From Streptomyces sp. LX-29 (GTDB taxonomy: Bacteria > Actinomycetota > Actinomycetes > Streptomycetales > Streptomycetaceae): DNA of 64,000 nucleotides. The notes under the pieces were generated by a model. The model was not told the origin of the DNA, ran no database searches, and saw nothing but the letters and a program-made list of their open reading frames with translations. Made by a program: the position numbers and the translations under genes. The stretch is from the NCBI RefSeq assembly GCF_029541745.1, contig NZ_CP089746.1, positions 6,457,559 through 6,521,558 of the forward strand, written 5' to 3'. Below, in pieces: positions 34,295 to 42,864 of the stretch (position 1 is the stretch's first letter; each line of letters opens with the position of its first letter).

Positions 34295-35326
34295 ATGGTC
34301 GAGAAAGGCACGCGTCATTATGTCGCGCGGAGCCGGATCGCCGCGACCGCGGCCCTGGTGCTGAGCCTGTCGCTGAGCGGTTGTTCCGACTCGGGAGAGA
34401 AATCGGATGGGCTGCCTTCGGAATTGTGGGTTAATCCCGACAGTCAGCCCGCGCGCACGGCGCGCCAGTACGTGACACAGGGGCGGCACGAGGACGCGGC
34501 GCTGATGCGGAAGATCGCGGACCAGCCGGCGGCGGAGTGGGTCGGTGAGCTGCCCCGGGCCCGGGCGCGGGCCGTCACCACCGCGGCGGCGCGCACCGGC
34601 CGCACCCCGGTCCTGGTCGCCTATCACATTCCCTACCGGGACTGCGGCCGACACTCGGCCGGAGGCGCGGAGGGCGCACCCGACTACGGCGGCTGGGTCC
34701 GGGAGCTGGCCGCCGGCATCGGCGACCGCAGCGCCGTGGTCATCCTGGAGCCCGACGCGGTGGCCCAGGTGGTCGACGGCTGTGTCCCCGGAGAACTGCG
34801 CGAGGAACGGCTCGCCATGCTGCGGAACGCCGTGGAGACGCTCAAGGCGCTGCCCAGGACCTGGGTCTACATCGACGCCGGAAACGCGGGCTGGGTCCGT
34901 GACCCCTATGCGTTGGTGGAGCCGCTCAAACAGAGCGGTATCGACAAGGCCGACGGCTTTTCGCTGAACGTCTCGAATTTCCAGCCGACGGGGGCGACCA
35001 TCCGCTACGGACACCATCTGTCCGGCTCGCTGGGTGGCGCCCACTTCGTCATCGACACCAGTCGCAATGGCAATGGCGCGACGAATGCGGCGGGCAGCCG
35101 GTCGGAGGCGTACGCCTACCCCGGGCACCACGAGGACCGCTGGTGCAATCCGCCCGGCCGGGCGCTGGGCGAGCGGCCCGGCACCCGGACCGGCGATCCG
35201 AAGGTGGACGCCTTCCTGTGGGTCAAGCGGCCGGGTGAGTCCGACGGCACCTGCAACGGGGGTCCCGCGGCGGGGTCGTGGTGGCCCCGGTACGCGCTGG
35301 ACCTCGCGCGCAACACGCGGGGCTGA
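34295..35326 (+). CDS. GH6-family glycoside hydrolase lipoprotein (endoglucanase-like)
   Basis: 343 residues. A lipoprotein signal ends in the lipobox LSLSGC at Cys30. The GH6 domain shows VLVAYHIPYRDCGRHSAGG (first catalytic Asp region), VVILEPDAVAQV (proton-donor Asp), YIDAGNAGWV and DTSRNGNG. GH6 enzymes cut beta-1,4-glucans with inversion. ATG 34295 follows GAGGAGGG. Anchoring outside the membrane, next to a cellulose-synthase-like GT2, suggests trimming or release of a surface glucan, as with CslZ beside CslA, rather than growth on cellulose. Confidence 0.92.
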   Translation: MVEKGTRHYVARSRIAATAALVLSLSLSGCSDSGEKSDGLPSELWVNPDSQPARTARQYVTQGRHEDAALMRKIADQPAAEWVGELPRARARAVTTAAARTGRTPVLVAYHIPYRDCGRHSAGGAEGAPDYGGWVRELAAGIGDRSAVVILEPDAVAQVVDGCVPGELREERLAMLRNAVETLKALPRTWVYIDAGNAGWVRDPYALVEPLKQSGIDKADGFSLNVSNFQPTGATIRYGHHLSGSLGGAHFVIDTSRNGNGATNAAGSRSEAYAYPGHHEDRWCNPPGRALGERPGTRTGDPKVDAFLWVKRPGESDGTCNGGPAAGSWWPRYALDLARNTRG

Positions 35327-35352
35327 CCACCGCTCGACGCCCGGTCAGCCCC
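35319..35352. terminator. Bidirectional hairpin between the convergent GH6 and GT2 genes
   Basis: GGGGCTGACC and its exact complement GGTCAGCCCC are separated by 14 nt. The hairpin lies across the GH6 stop codon and just before the GT2 stop codon at 35368. Confidence 0.6.
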
Positions 35353-35367
35353 TCCGGGCGCCCTCGG

Positions 35368-37482
35368 TCAGATCGCGCACAGCGGGTCCTGCTCGGCGGA
35401 GGGCGTCGGGCCGGTGTCCTCGGACGCGGAGTCCGCGGCCGCGGCGGGGGCGGGCGGCGCGGTGGCCGCGACGGGCTTGGTCGCCGCGGGCGTCGGCTCC
35501 GCCCGGTCGGCCTCCTCGCTGCGCGCGGTCGGGACGGTCGCGGGCGCCGGGCGGGCGCGCCGGGCCCGCGCCGCCTCCACGGAGCGACAGGCCAGCGGGA
35601 GGAGGCACAGCACCACCGCGAAGAGCGCCCACAGCCGCATCGCGAGATGGCTGTGGTGCAGGAACAGCGAGGCGACGAACGATCCGCCGAAGACCACGCA
35701 CCACAGCAGGTGGATGCGGAAGGTGGCGAGCCGGTCCGGGCTGGCGGAGTCGCCCTTGGGCGTGACCACGAACCGGCTTCTGCGGCGGAGCGCCGCGTCC
35801 AGCAGCGAGCGCGCGTAGATCGGCGCGGACAGCGCCGACAGCGCCATTCCGGCGACGCCCGAGGAGCCGTACGGCTCGTGCGGGCTGACGTTGTGCCGCC
35901 GGTTCCAGACGTAGAGCCCGATCTGGAGGGCGACGGTGTCCCCGTACAGCATCAGCCAGATCTCGGGGGAGATGTGCACCCCGGCCGCGCCGGCGGCGAG
36001 GAAGAGCACGCAGGACAGCGCCGACAGCAGCCAGTTCAGGGCGGTCATCGGGTAGTACGCCATCATCAGCGTGTAGTTGAGCAGCTTGCCGGGGGACAGC
36101 GTGGGCACCCCCCGCCACCACTGCTTGAGCACCGTCTCGTAGGTGCCGCGCGACCAGCGCAGCTGCTGGGTGAAGAAGTCGGTCCAGGTGCTGGGGCCCT
36201 CGCCGACGGCGAGCACGTCCGGGGTGTAGACCGAGCGCCACTTCCGGCCGGTCTCGGGGTTGCGGCGCCGGTGCAGCTCGAATCCGGTGGCCATGTCCTC
36301 GGTGATCGAGTCGTACAGCCCGCCGACGCTGCGCAACGCGCTGATCCGGACCGCGTTGTTGGTGCCGACGAACATCGCGCCGCCGTACGCGTTCCCCGCC
36401 CGCTGGATGAGGGCGTGGAAGAGGAACTGCTGACTCTCCGCCGCCTTGGTGACGAGCGTGTCGTAATTCCCGTAGACCTGCGGCCCGACGACGAATGCCA
36501 CATCGGGATCGCGAAAGTAACCGAGCATGCGCTCCAGGAAGTTGGGCAGCGGCACATGGTCGGTGTCCACGCAGGCCATGATGTCGTATCCGTCACCGTG
36601 CTCGTCCAGCCAGGCGTTGTAATTGCCGTGCTTGGTCTTCGCCCGGAAACGGCCCTTGGGCTGGTTCCACTTCTCAACGTCCTTGCGGGAGAAGTGTCGT
36701 ACGCCGAGCCGGGCGCACAACTCCTTGGCGGCCGGGTCGTCGCCCTCGTCGAGCAGCCACACATGCAGCTTCCCGCGGTGTCGCAGCCGGGTGGCGCCCT
36801 CCAGCGTGGCCCGGACCATGTCCAGCGGCTCCTTGCCCGGCACATAACTGGTCAGGAAGGCGACCTTGGTCCCCGGGTGGGGGGTCACCGGGACCGGGTC
36901 GCGGGCCATCAGCGTCGCGTGCGCGTTGGAGACCACGGTGAACAGCCGGAACGCCTCGATCAGGCCGACCGAGAGCAGCATCGCCACGTCCGAGGCGGTC
37001 TCCCAGCCCGTGACGTCCGCGCGGTATGTCCAGTGGGACGGCTGGAGCAGCCAGACGAGCAGCACGGCGGAGCACAGCGGCGCCGCGCAGAGCAGCAGCG
37101 CGGTGCGGATCCTGCGCGGCTGGCGGGCCAGCAGGCTGCGGTAGCGCACCCGGTACACGCAGTGCCGCGGCGGGTCGGTCAGCGGGCCCGCCAACTGGCT
37201 GAAGCCCTCGTAGTCGTACGTCGGGCCGCTCTGCCGCGCCGGCTCGGAGGCCGTGTCGCCCGGCCGCCTCGACCCGAACGCCGCGTCGCTCGGCCTTTTC
37301 GTCGCGAACGCCGTCTCGACCGGCCGCTTCGGTTCCGCGGCCGGGGCCGGCACCGCCTCCACCGCCGCCCCGGGGGGCTCCGCCTCTTCGGGGTCGGCCC
37401 AGGAGGGGGCGGGGCGGGCCGGCGCCACGGCGGCCGTCGAGGATTTCTCAGCCGGCCGCGGAACGGGATTCGTCGAAGTCAT
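35368..37482 (-). CDS. Cellulose-synthase-like family 2 glycosyltransferase
   Basis: 704 residues. The first about 85 residues are Pro/Ala-rich with related KRPVETAFA, KRPSDAAFG and RRPGDTASE units. Membrane helices come at about 127-147 and 165-185. The GT-A domain carries DEGDD (245-249), DTD (306-308), TED (394-396) and QQLRW (439-443), the processive beta-glycosyltransferase set. Several helices follow, then another charged low-complexity tail. It should polymerise and export a beta-linked glycan from a nucleotide sugar. No glxA-type copper oxidase lies next to it, unlike the classical cslA locus. Confidence 0.92.
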   Translation of the reverse strand: MTSTNPVPRPAEKSSTAAVAPARPAPSWADPEEAEPPGAAVEAVPAPAAEPKRPVETAFATKRPSDAAFGSRRPGDTASEPARQSGPTYDYEGFSQLAGPLTDPPRHCVYRVRYRSLLARQPRRIRTALLLCAAPLCSAVLLVWLLQPSHWTYRADVTGWETASDVAMLLSVGLIEAFRLFTVVSNAHATLMARDPVPVTPHPGTKVAFLTSYVPGKEPLDMVRATLEGATRLRHRGKLHVWLLDEGDDPAAKELCARLGVRHFSRKDVEKWNQPKGRFRAKTKHGNYNAWLDEHGDGYDIMACVDTDHVPLPNFLERMLGYFRDPDVAFVVGPQVYGNYDTLVTKAAESQQFLFHALIQRAGNAYGGAMFVGTNNAVRISALRSVGGLYDSITEDMATGFELHRRRNPETGRKWRSVYTPDVLAVGEGPSTWTDFFTQQLRWSRGTYETVLKQWWRGVPTLSPGKLLNYTLMMAYYPMTALNWLLSALSCVLFLAAGAAGVHISPEIWLMLYGDTVALQIGLYVWNRRHNVSPHEPYGSSGVAGMALSALSAPIYARSLLDAALRRRSRFVVTPKGDSASPDRLATFRIHLLWCVVFGGSFVASLFLHHSHLAMRLWALFAVVLCLLPLACRSVEAARARRARPAPATVPTARSEEADRAEPTPAATKPVAATAPPAPAAAADSASEDTGPTPSAEQDPLCAI

Positions 37483-37780
37483 GAGGGCAACTCCCGCGAG
37501 GCTGTCTCGGATGGAATCTCACGCAGCGGGCGCCAGCCGGACGACATGCGTCATGTCATCGCCCGATAAGCGAAGATAACCATCACATAGGCGGTTGCTC
37601 TGTAAATCAGACTTTCGGCGCGCCCCGTCATTGCGTCGAATGGGGGATGGTCCGGCGGTCACTCGGATGGCCAGTTCGTCAGCAACACTGACGGCTCATC
37701 AGCGCGCGTCTCGCGTGATTTTCATTCCGCTATCTGTCATGGTCTGGGGCGGTTTCAGCGGGCGAATACGGAGGCGAGAC
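37483..37780. promoter_or_regulatory. Divergent promoter region between GT2 and the exopolysaccharide operon
   Basis: 298 bases without a convincing gene and AT-richer than the surroundings. It contains a perfect inverted repeat, GACATG-CGT-CATGTC, at 37543-37557 and an AT-rich segment around 37565-37615. It should hold the promoters for the GT2 gene (leftward) and the exopolysaccharide operon (rightward), but boxes cannot be assigned with confidence. Confidence 0.6.
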
Positions 37781-38968
37781 ATGCGGATTCCCCTCCGGCG
37801 CACGCCGACCGTGCTGCACATCAGCCAGCCCGTCGAGGGCGGTGTCGCCCGGGTGGTCGCCGACCTCGTCAGCGCCCAGGCGACGGCCGGGCTGCGCCCC
37901 GTGGTGGCCTGCCCGCCCGGCGGCCCGCTCGCCGCACAGGTGACGGCGGCCGGGGTGACGACGGTCCCCTGGGCGGCCCGGCGGGAACCCGGCGCGCGAC
38001 TGCCGCGGGAGGCCGCCCAGATCGCCCGCATCGTCCGCCGGACCGGCCCCGACCTGGTGCACGCGCACAGCGCCAAGGCCGGCCTCGCCGCCCGGCTCGC
38101 CGTCCGCGGCCGGGTCCCGACGCTCTACCAGCCGCACGCCTGGTCCTTCGAGGCCGCCGACGGGGCCACCGCCGCCCTGGCGGTGCGCTGGGAGCGGTTC
38201 GCCGCGCGCTGGGCGCAGCGGATCGTCTGCGTCAGCGAGGACGAGCGGCGGCGCGGCGAGGGAGCCGGGGTGCCCGGCCGCTGGACGGTGATCCGCAACG
38301 GCGTCGACACCGGACGCTTCCGCCCAGCCGACGAGGACGCACGACGGCGCGCCCGCGCCGCCCTGCCCGCCCTCCGCGACCTGCCCGCCGACGCCCCCCT
38401 GGCCGTCTGCGTCGGCCGGCTCTGCCGGCAGAAGGGCCAGGACCTCCTGCTGCGCGCCTGGCCGCGGACCGCCGCAGAGGTGCCGGGCGCCCGGCTCGCG
38501 CTCGTCGGCGACGGCCCCGAACTCGCCGCGCTGCGCCGCGCCGCCCCCGCCGATGTGCTGCTCCCGGGCCCGGTCGCGGACACCGCGCCGTGGTACGCCG
38601 CCGCCGACCTGGTGGTGCTGCCGTCCCGCTGGGAGGGCATGGCGCTGGCCCCCCTGGAGGCCATGGCCAGCGGTCGGCCCGTGCTGCTCACCGAGGTGAC
38701 CGGCGCCCGCGAGTCGCTGCCCGTCGGGCACGCCTCGTCCTGCCTGGTACCGCCCGACGACCCGCCCGCGCTGGCCCGCGCGCTCACCGTGCTGCTCCGC
38801 CGCCCCGCGCTCCGCGCCCGGCTGGGGCACGAGGCCCAGCGCCACGTCCACGCGGCCCACGACGTACGGAACACGGCGGCGGCGGTCACCCGCCTCTACC
38901 GCGAACTGCTCGAACCGGCCCACTCCTGGAACCGGTTCACCGACCGCGGGGAGCTGTGCAGGGGATGA
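37781..38968 (+). CDS. GT4-family glycosyltransferase
   Basis: 395 residues. The GT-B fold opens with VLHISQPVEGGVARVVADLV (donor/acceptor loop) and ends with the nucleotide-sugar region VVLPSRWEGMALAPLEAMAS. ATG 37781 has ACGGAGGCGAGAC upstream, and sequence before it reads as promoter. It is the first gene of the exopolysaccharide operon, and its stop codon overlaps the next start (ATGA). It probably adds a sugar to a lipid-linked repeat unit; donor and acceptor are unknown. Confidence 0.92.
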   Translation: MRIPLRRTPTVLHISQPVEGGVARVVADLVSAQATAGLRPVVACPPGGPLAAQVTAAGVTTVPWAARREPGARLPREAAQIARIVRRTGPDLVHAHSAKAGLAARLAVRGRVPTLYQPHAWSFEAADGATAALAVRWERFAARWAQRIVCVSEDERRRGEGAGVPGRWTVIRNGVDTGRFRPADEDARRRARAALPALRDLPADAPLAVCVGRLCRQKGQDLLLRAWPRTAAEVPGARLALVGDGPELAALRRAAPADVLLPGPVADTAPWYAAADLVVLPSRWEGMALAPLEAMASGRPVLLTEVTGARESLPVGHASSCLVPPDDPPALARALTVLLRRPALRARLGHEAQRHVHAAHDVRNTAAAVTRLYRELLEPAHSWNRFTDRGELCRG

Positions 38969-41238
38969 ACACCGACAACGCAGGCGTGCCCACCCCCGGC
39001 CGGTTGCTGGCGCCCCGCCCGGCCCCGGCCCGCCCGGCCGCCTCCCTCTTCGGGCCGCGCCGCCCCCAGCCCCGGCCCGCCGCCCCGCCCCGCCCGACGC
39101 CCACCCGCCCCTCGCGGGGGACCGCGCTGCTCGTGGCCGTGGACTGCGTGGCCGCCGCCGTCGCGGCGATCCCGCTGCTCGCGGCGCACCCCTCGCCGGG
39201 CGACACCGACCGGGCCACGACCGTGCTCACCCCGCCCGTGCTCGCCCCGGCCATCCCGCTGGGCTCGCCGGCAGCGGCCGATCCGGCGGGCGGGTTCGCC
39301 CCGGCGGGCGGGCTCGCTCCGACCGTCGTGTTCGCGGTGGCCGCGCTGGTCGCCGCGGCCGTCGTCGCGCTCGGCGCGCGCGGCGGGCTCTACCGGCCGG
39401 GCCCCTGGACCGTCGCCCTGGACGAGGCTCCCAGGTTGCTGCGGTACTGCCTGCTCGCCTGGCTGCTGGCGGCCGCGGTGATCTCCGGCACCGACCCGCC
39501 GCGCTCGCTCGGCTGGCAGGTGCTGCTCACCGCCCTGGCCGTGCACGCCCTCCTGGCCTACGCCGGCCGCGCGGCCGTCCACCGGCTCCGCCGTCGCGCC
39601 CGGCGCCGGCATCCGTGCTCCACGCTCGTCGTCGGCGCGGGCCCCGCCGGCCGCCGGCTGGCCACCGTGCTGGGCGAGCACCCCGAGTACGGGATGCGGC
39701 CGGTCGGACTGGTCGAGCCGATGGCGCCGGCCGACGGTATCGGCGGTGGCGGTGGGGTGGAGGCCATGGGCGGGGTCGTCGGGCAGGCGGCTCCGGCGGC
39801 GGGCGTCGGGGGCGGTGGTCTGGCGGTGGGAGCCGTGCCCCTCGGGGCCGTGGCCGTGGGGAGTGAGGCGCCCCCGACGCCCGCGACGCCTCCGAGGCCC
39901 GCGACGGTACCGGCGGCCTCGGCGTCTCCGGTGCCACCGGCCGGCGTCGGCGGTCTGGCCGTGGGGTCGGTCCCGCTGAACGCGGTGGTCGTGGGTGGTG
40001 TGGACGCCACGGTCGTCGGCGGCGTGCCCGGAGGGCAGGCTTCCGTCCCGGTCCCGGTCCCGGCCCCGGCCTCGGTCCCGCTCCCGGGGGTGGGACCCGG
40101 GCCGAGCTCCGGGCCGGGTGGGGGCGACGGAACGGCGGGCGACCGGGCGAGCGGGGCGGCGGGCGCCGCGGCCCCCGCACTTCCGACGCCGTCCCCGCCC
40201 CCGGGCACGCCGTCCCCGCTCGGCCCGCCCCTCAGGCGCGCCCCGTCGCCGGCGCCCGCGGCCCAGACGCCCGCGACACCGGTGCTCTCGGCCCAGATGT
40301 CCTCGGCCCAGACGCCCGTGACTCCGGTGCCCTCGGTGCAGACGCCCGCGGTGTCGATGCCTGCCCCCGCCCCGGTCGCGCCGCCGCTGCCACTGCTGCA
40401 CTCCTACGAGGACGTCATCCGGGCCGTCATCCAGAACGCCGTCCGGGACGCGGTGTTCACCCGCGACCCCGCCGAGACCCCGCAACTCGCCACGCTCGCC
40501 CGGCTGCTGATGGCGCAGGGCTGCGCCGTGTGGCTGCCCGGCGGCGCCCCCGGTCAGGTCGTCGAGCGGCTTGGATCCGGTGGCCGGGCCCCGGGCCACC
40601 TCTCGGGGCACTTGTGGGGATTCGCCTGCCGTCGCCTCGACCCGCCGCCCCCGGGCCGCCTCGGCGCCGCGGGCAAGCGCGCGCTGGACGTCGCCGTCGC
40701 CGGCTGCGCCCTGCTGGTCACCGGGCCGCTGCTGCTGGCGTGCGCGCTCGCCGTGCGCCTCGCCGACGGCCCCGGTGTGCTCTTCCGTCAGGAGCGGGTC
40801 GGCCACGGCGGCCGACCGTTCGTGATGCTGAAGTTCCGCACCCTGCGGCCCGCCGACGACCACGAGTCGGCCACCCTGTGGAGCGTCGCCCGCGACCGGC
40901 GGGTGAGCCTCGTGGGGCGGCTGTTGCGACGCTCCTCCCTCGATGAACTGCCCCAGCTGTGGAACGTGCTGCGCGGCGACATGAGCCTGGTCGGGCCGCG
41001 GCCGGAACGCCCGTACTTCGTGCGGAAGTTCAGCCAGGACCACCCCGGCTACGCGGCCCGGCACCGGATGCCCGTCGGGGTCACCGGGCTGGCCCAGGTG
41101 CACGGGCTGCGCGGCGACACCTCCATCGAGGACCGGGCGCGGTTCGACAACCTCTACATCGAGACCTGGACGCTGTGGCAGGACGTCCGCATTCTGCTGC
41201 GTACCGCCGGCTCGCTGTTCCGGTTCGGCGGGAGCTGA
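38965..41238 (+). CDS. Polyprenyl glycosylphosphotransferase with a long low-complexity insert
   Basis: 757 residues against about 450-500 usual. The N-terminal 250 residues have several membrane helices and a CoA/nucleotide-binding-like strand (TLVVGAGPAGRRLATVLGEH). Residues about 256-475 are Gly/Ala/Pro/Val-rich low complexity (39730-40390). The C-terminal bacterial sugar-transferase domain (from about 568) has KRALDVAVAGCALLVTGPLL, VLFRQERVGHGG, MLKFRTLR and VGPRPERPYFV. It should load the first sugar-phosphate onto undecaprenyl phosphate. The ATGA overlap with the upstream gene couples translation. Confidence 0.9.
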   Translation: MNTDNAGVPTPGRLLAPRPAPARPAASLFGPRRPQPRPAAPPRPTPTRPSRGTALLVAVDCVAAAVAAIPLLAAHPSPGDTDRATTVLTPPVLAPAIPLGSPAAADPAGGFAPAGGLAPTVVFAVAALVAAAVVALGARGGLYRPGPWTVALDEAPRLLRYCLLAWLLAAAVISGTDPPRSLGWQVLLTALAVHALLAYAGRAAVHRLRRRARRRHPCSTLVVGAGPAGRRLATVLGEHPEYGMRPVGLVEPMAPADGIGGGGGVEAMGGVVGQAAPAAGVGGGGLAVGAVPLGAVAVGSEAPPTPATPPRPATVPAASASPVPPAGVGGLAVGSVPLNAVVVGGVDATVVGGVPGGQASVPVPVPAPASVPLPGVGPGPSSGPGGGDGTAGDRASGAAGAAAPALPTPSPPPGTPSPLGPPLRRAPSPAPAAQTPATPVLSAQMSSAQTPVTPVPSVQTPAVSMPAPAPVAPPLPLLHSYEDVIRAVIQNAVRDAVFTRDPAETPQLATLARLLMAQGCAVWLPGGAPGQVVERLGSGGRAPGHLSGHLWGFACRRLDPPPPGRLGAAGKRALDVAVAGCALLVTGPLLLACALAVRLADGPGVLFRQERVGHGGRPFVMLKFRTLRPADDHESATLWSVARDRRVSLVGRLLRRSSLDELPQLWNVLRGDMSLVGPRPERPYFVRKFSQDHPGYAARHRMPVGVTGLAQVHGLRGDTSIEDRARFDNLYIETWTLWQDVRILLRTAGSLFRFGGS

Positions 41239-41241
41239 TCC

Positions 41242-42864
41242 GTGCCTCGAGCTGCCGGCGTGTCCGCGGCCGGGTCGCCGACCCCGGTGGCCGCGCCGGG
41301 GCGCGCGGCTACGGGCGTGGACACGGACACGGACACGGGCGTGGGACGCGGAGCCGTACGGGAGCCGACCGTGCCGGGGCGGACGCGCTCGGGTCCGGCC
41401 GACGAGGAGCCCGGCGCCCCGCCACGGACCACGGCGTGGCGAGCCATGAGCCGGCGCGCCGTGCCCTGGCGGGTGGTGCCCGCCGTGGCGACCGTACTGC
41501 TGTTGTGCGTACCGGCCGGCCGGGAGGACGCGAGCGGGGCCGGGGCCATCCATGTCACCCCCGCCGACCTGGCCAGCGCGGCGCTCGTCGGCTGCTGCGC
41601 GGTCAGCGCGCTGCGCCGCCGGGACCGGCCGCTGACCCGGCGCGCGGCGCTGGTGCTGGCGGCGCCCGTCGTCGCCTTCGCCGTGGCGACCGTCACCGGC
41701 TACGACCCGGCGGCCGCGCTGACCGGCTTCGTGCGCTACCTCCAGGTCTTCGTCCTCGTCCCCGCCGCGCTGCTGCTCCTGCTGCGTTCACGCCGCGACT
41801 TCTGGCTGGTGGCGGGGGCGCTCGTGCTGGCCGCCGGAGTGCAGGGCGTGATCGGGCTGCGTCAGTACCTCACCGGCACCGGGGCCTCGTACGCCGGAGT
41901 CGACATCCGCGCCGTGGGCACCTTCGGCCCGCTGGACGTGATGGGCATGGCCGCCCTGGTCGCCCATGGCCTGCTCGTCCTGCTCGCCGTGGCGCTGGCG
42001 CCGCCGCCCGGCGCGGCCCGCTGGCTGCGCCCCGCCGCCCTGGTCGGGGCCGGCTTTCTGGTGGTGCCGCTGGTGATGTCGTTCAGCCGGGGCGCCTGGA
42101 TCGCCACCGCCGTCGCCGGGGTCGCCATGCTGCTGCTCGCGGACGGCCGTCGCGGGCTGCGCGCCCTCGGGGTGCTGGCCGCGCTCGCGGCGCCGGCCGT
42201 CGTGGCCGTGGTGCTGGTGGTCGGGGCCGGCGGTCCCGGCCAGGCCGGCGTCGGCGTCGGCGGCGGTGTCGGCTCGGGAGCCGGATCCGGTCTGGTCGGC
42301 GAGCGGCTGACGAGCATCACGCAGGTCACCGACTCCCCGGACAAGTCCGTCTCCGACCGCTACACCATGTGGGCGGCGGCCACCGGCATCTGGCGCGACG
42401 CCCCCGCCACCGGGGTGGGGCTCAAGGGCTTCGCGGCCCACCGCGACGGACACGCCTCCATCGCCCTGTCCGCGGGCAGCGACACCGCCGGCGCGGGCCT
42501 GGACTTCCAGCGCCAACCGCTGCTGTCCCCACACAACATGTACCTCCTGGTGCTCAGCGAGCAGGGCCTGGTGGGCGCCACCGCCGTCATCGGCAGCTGG
42601 GCGGCCCTCCTGCTTCTCGGTCTCCGCCGGCTGCGTCCCGCCGGCCGCCGGCCCGCCGGGGAAGGCGTGACCGGTGGCGCCGCGGGCCGGCGCCCGGACG
42701 CCTGCGGACTGGTCGCCGTCGGCCTGCTGCTGTGGCAGTTGATGGACTTCGCCTACGCCGACATCGGTGGCCCCTCCACCACGCTCACCGCCGTGCTCCT
42801 GGGCCTCGCCACCTGGTGGGCGCTGAGCCCACGACTCGACGACCCCGCGGCGGCCGCGCGATGA
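41242..42864 (+). CDS. O-antigen ligase-like membrane protein (Wzy-type polymerase)
   Basis: 540 residues. After about 75 low-complexity residues come some 10-12 membrane helices. A large extracytoplasmic segment follows in the second half (about residues 340-430: SDRYTMWAAATGIWRDAPAT, then SPHNMYLLVLSEQGLVG), matching the Wzy_C/WaaL family. GTG 41242 has GGGAG upstream and lies 3 nt after the previous stop codon. It probably polymerises or transfers lipid-linked oligosaccharide outside the membrane. Its stop codon overlaps the next start. Confidence 0.88.
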   Translation: MPRAAGVSAAGSPTPVAAPGRAATGVDTDTDTGVGRGAVREPTVPGRTRSGPADEEPGAPPRTTAWRAMSRRAVPWRVVPAVATVLLLCVPAGREDASGAGAIHVTPADLASAALVGCCAVSALRRRDRPLTRRAALVLAAPVVAFAVATVTGYDPAAALTGFVRYLQVFVLVPAALLLLLRSRRDFWLVAGALVLAAGVQGVIGLRQYLTGTGASYAGVDIRAVGTFGPLDVMGMAALVAHGLLVLLAVALAPPPGAARWLRPAALVGAGFLVVPLVMSFSRGAWIATAVAGVAMLLLADGRRGLRALGVLAALAAPAVVAVVLVVGAGGPGQAGVGVGGGVGSGAGSGLVGERLTSITQVTDSPDKSVSDRYTMWAAATGIWRDAPATGVGLKGFAAHRDGHASIALSAGSDTAGAGLDFQRQPLLSPHNMYLLVLSEQGLVGATAVIGSWAALLLLGLRRLRPAGRRPAGEGVTGGAAGRRPDACGLVAVGLLLWQLMDFAYADIGGPSTTLTAVLLGLATWWALSPRLDDPAAAAR

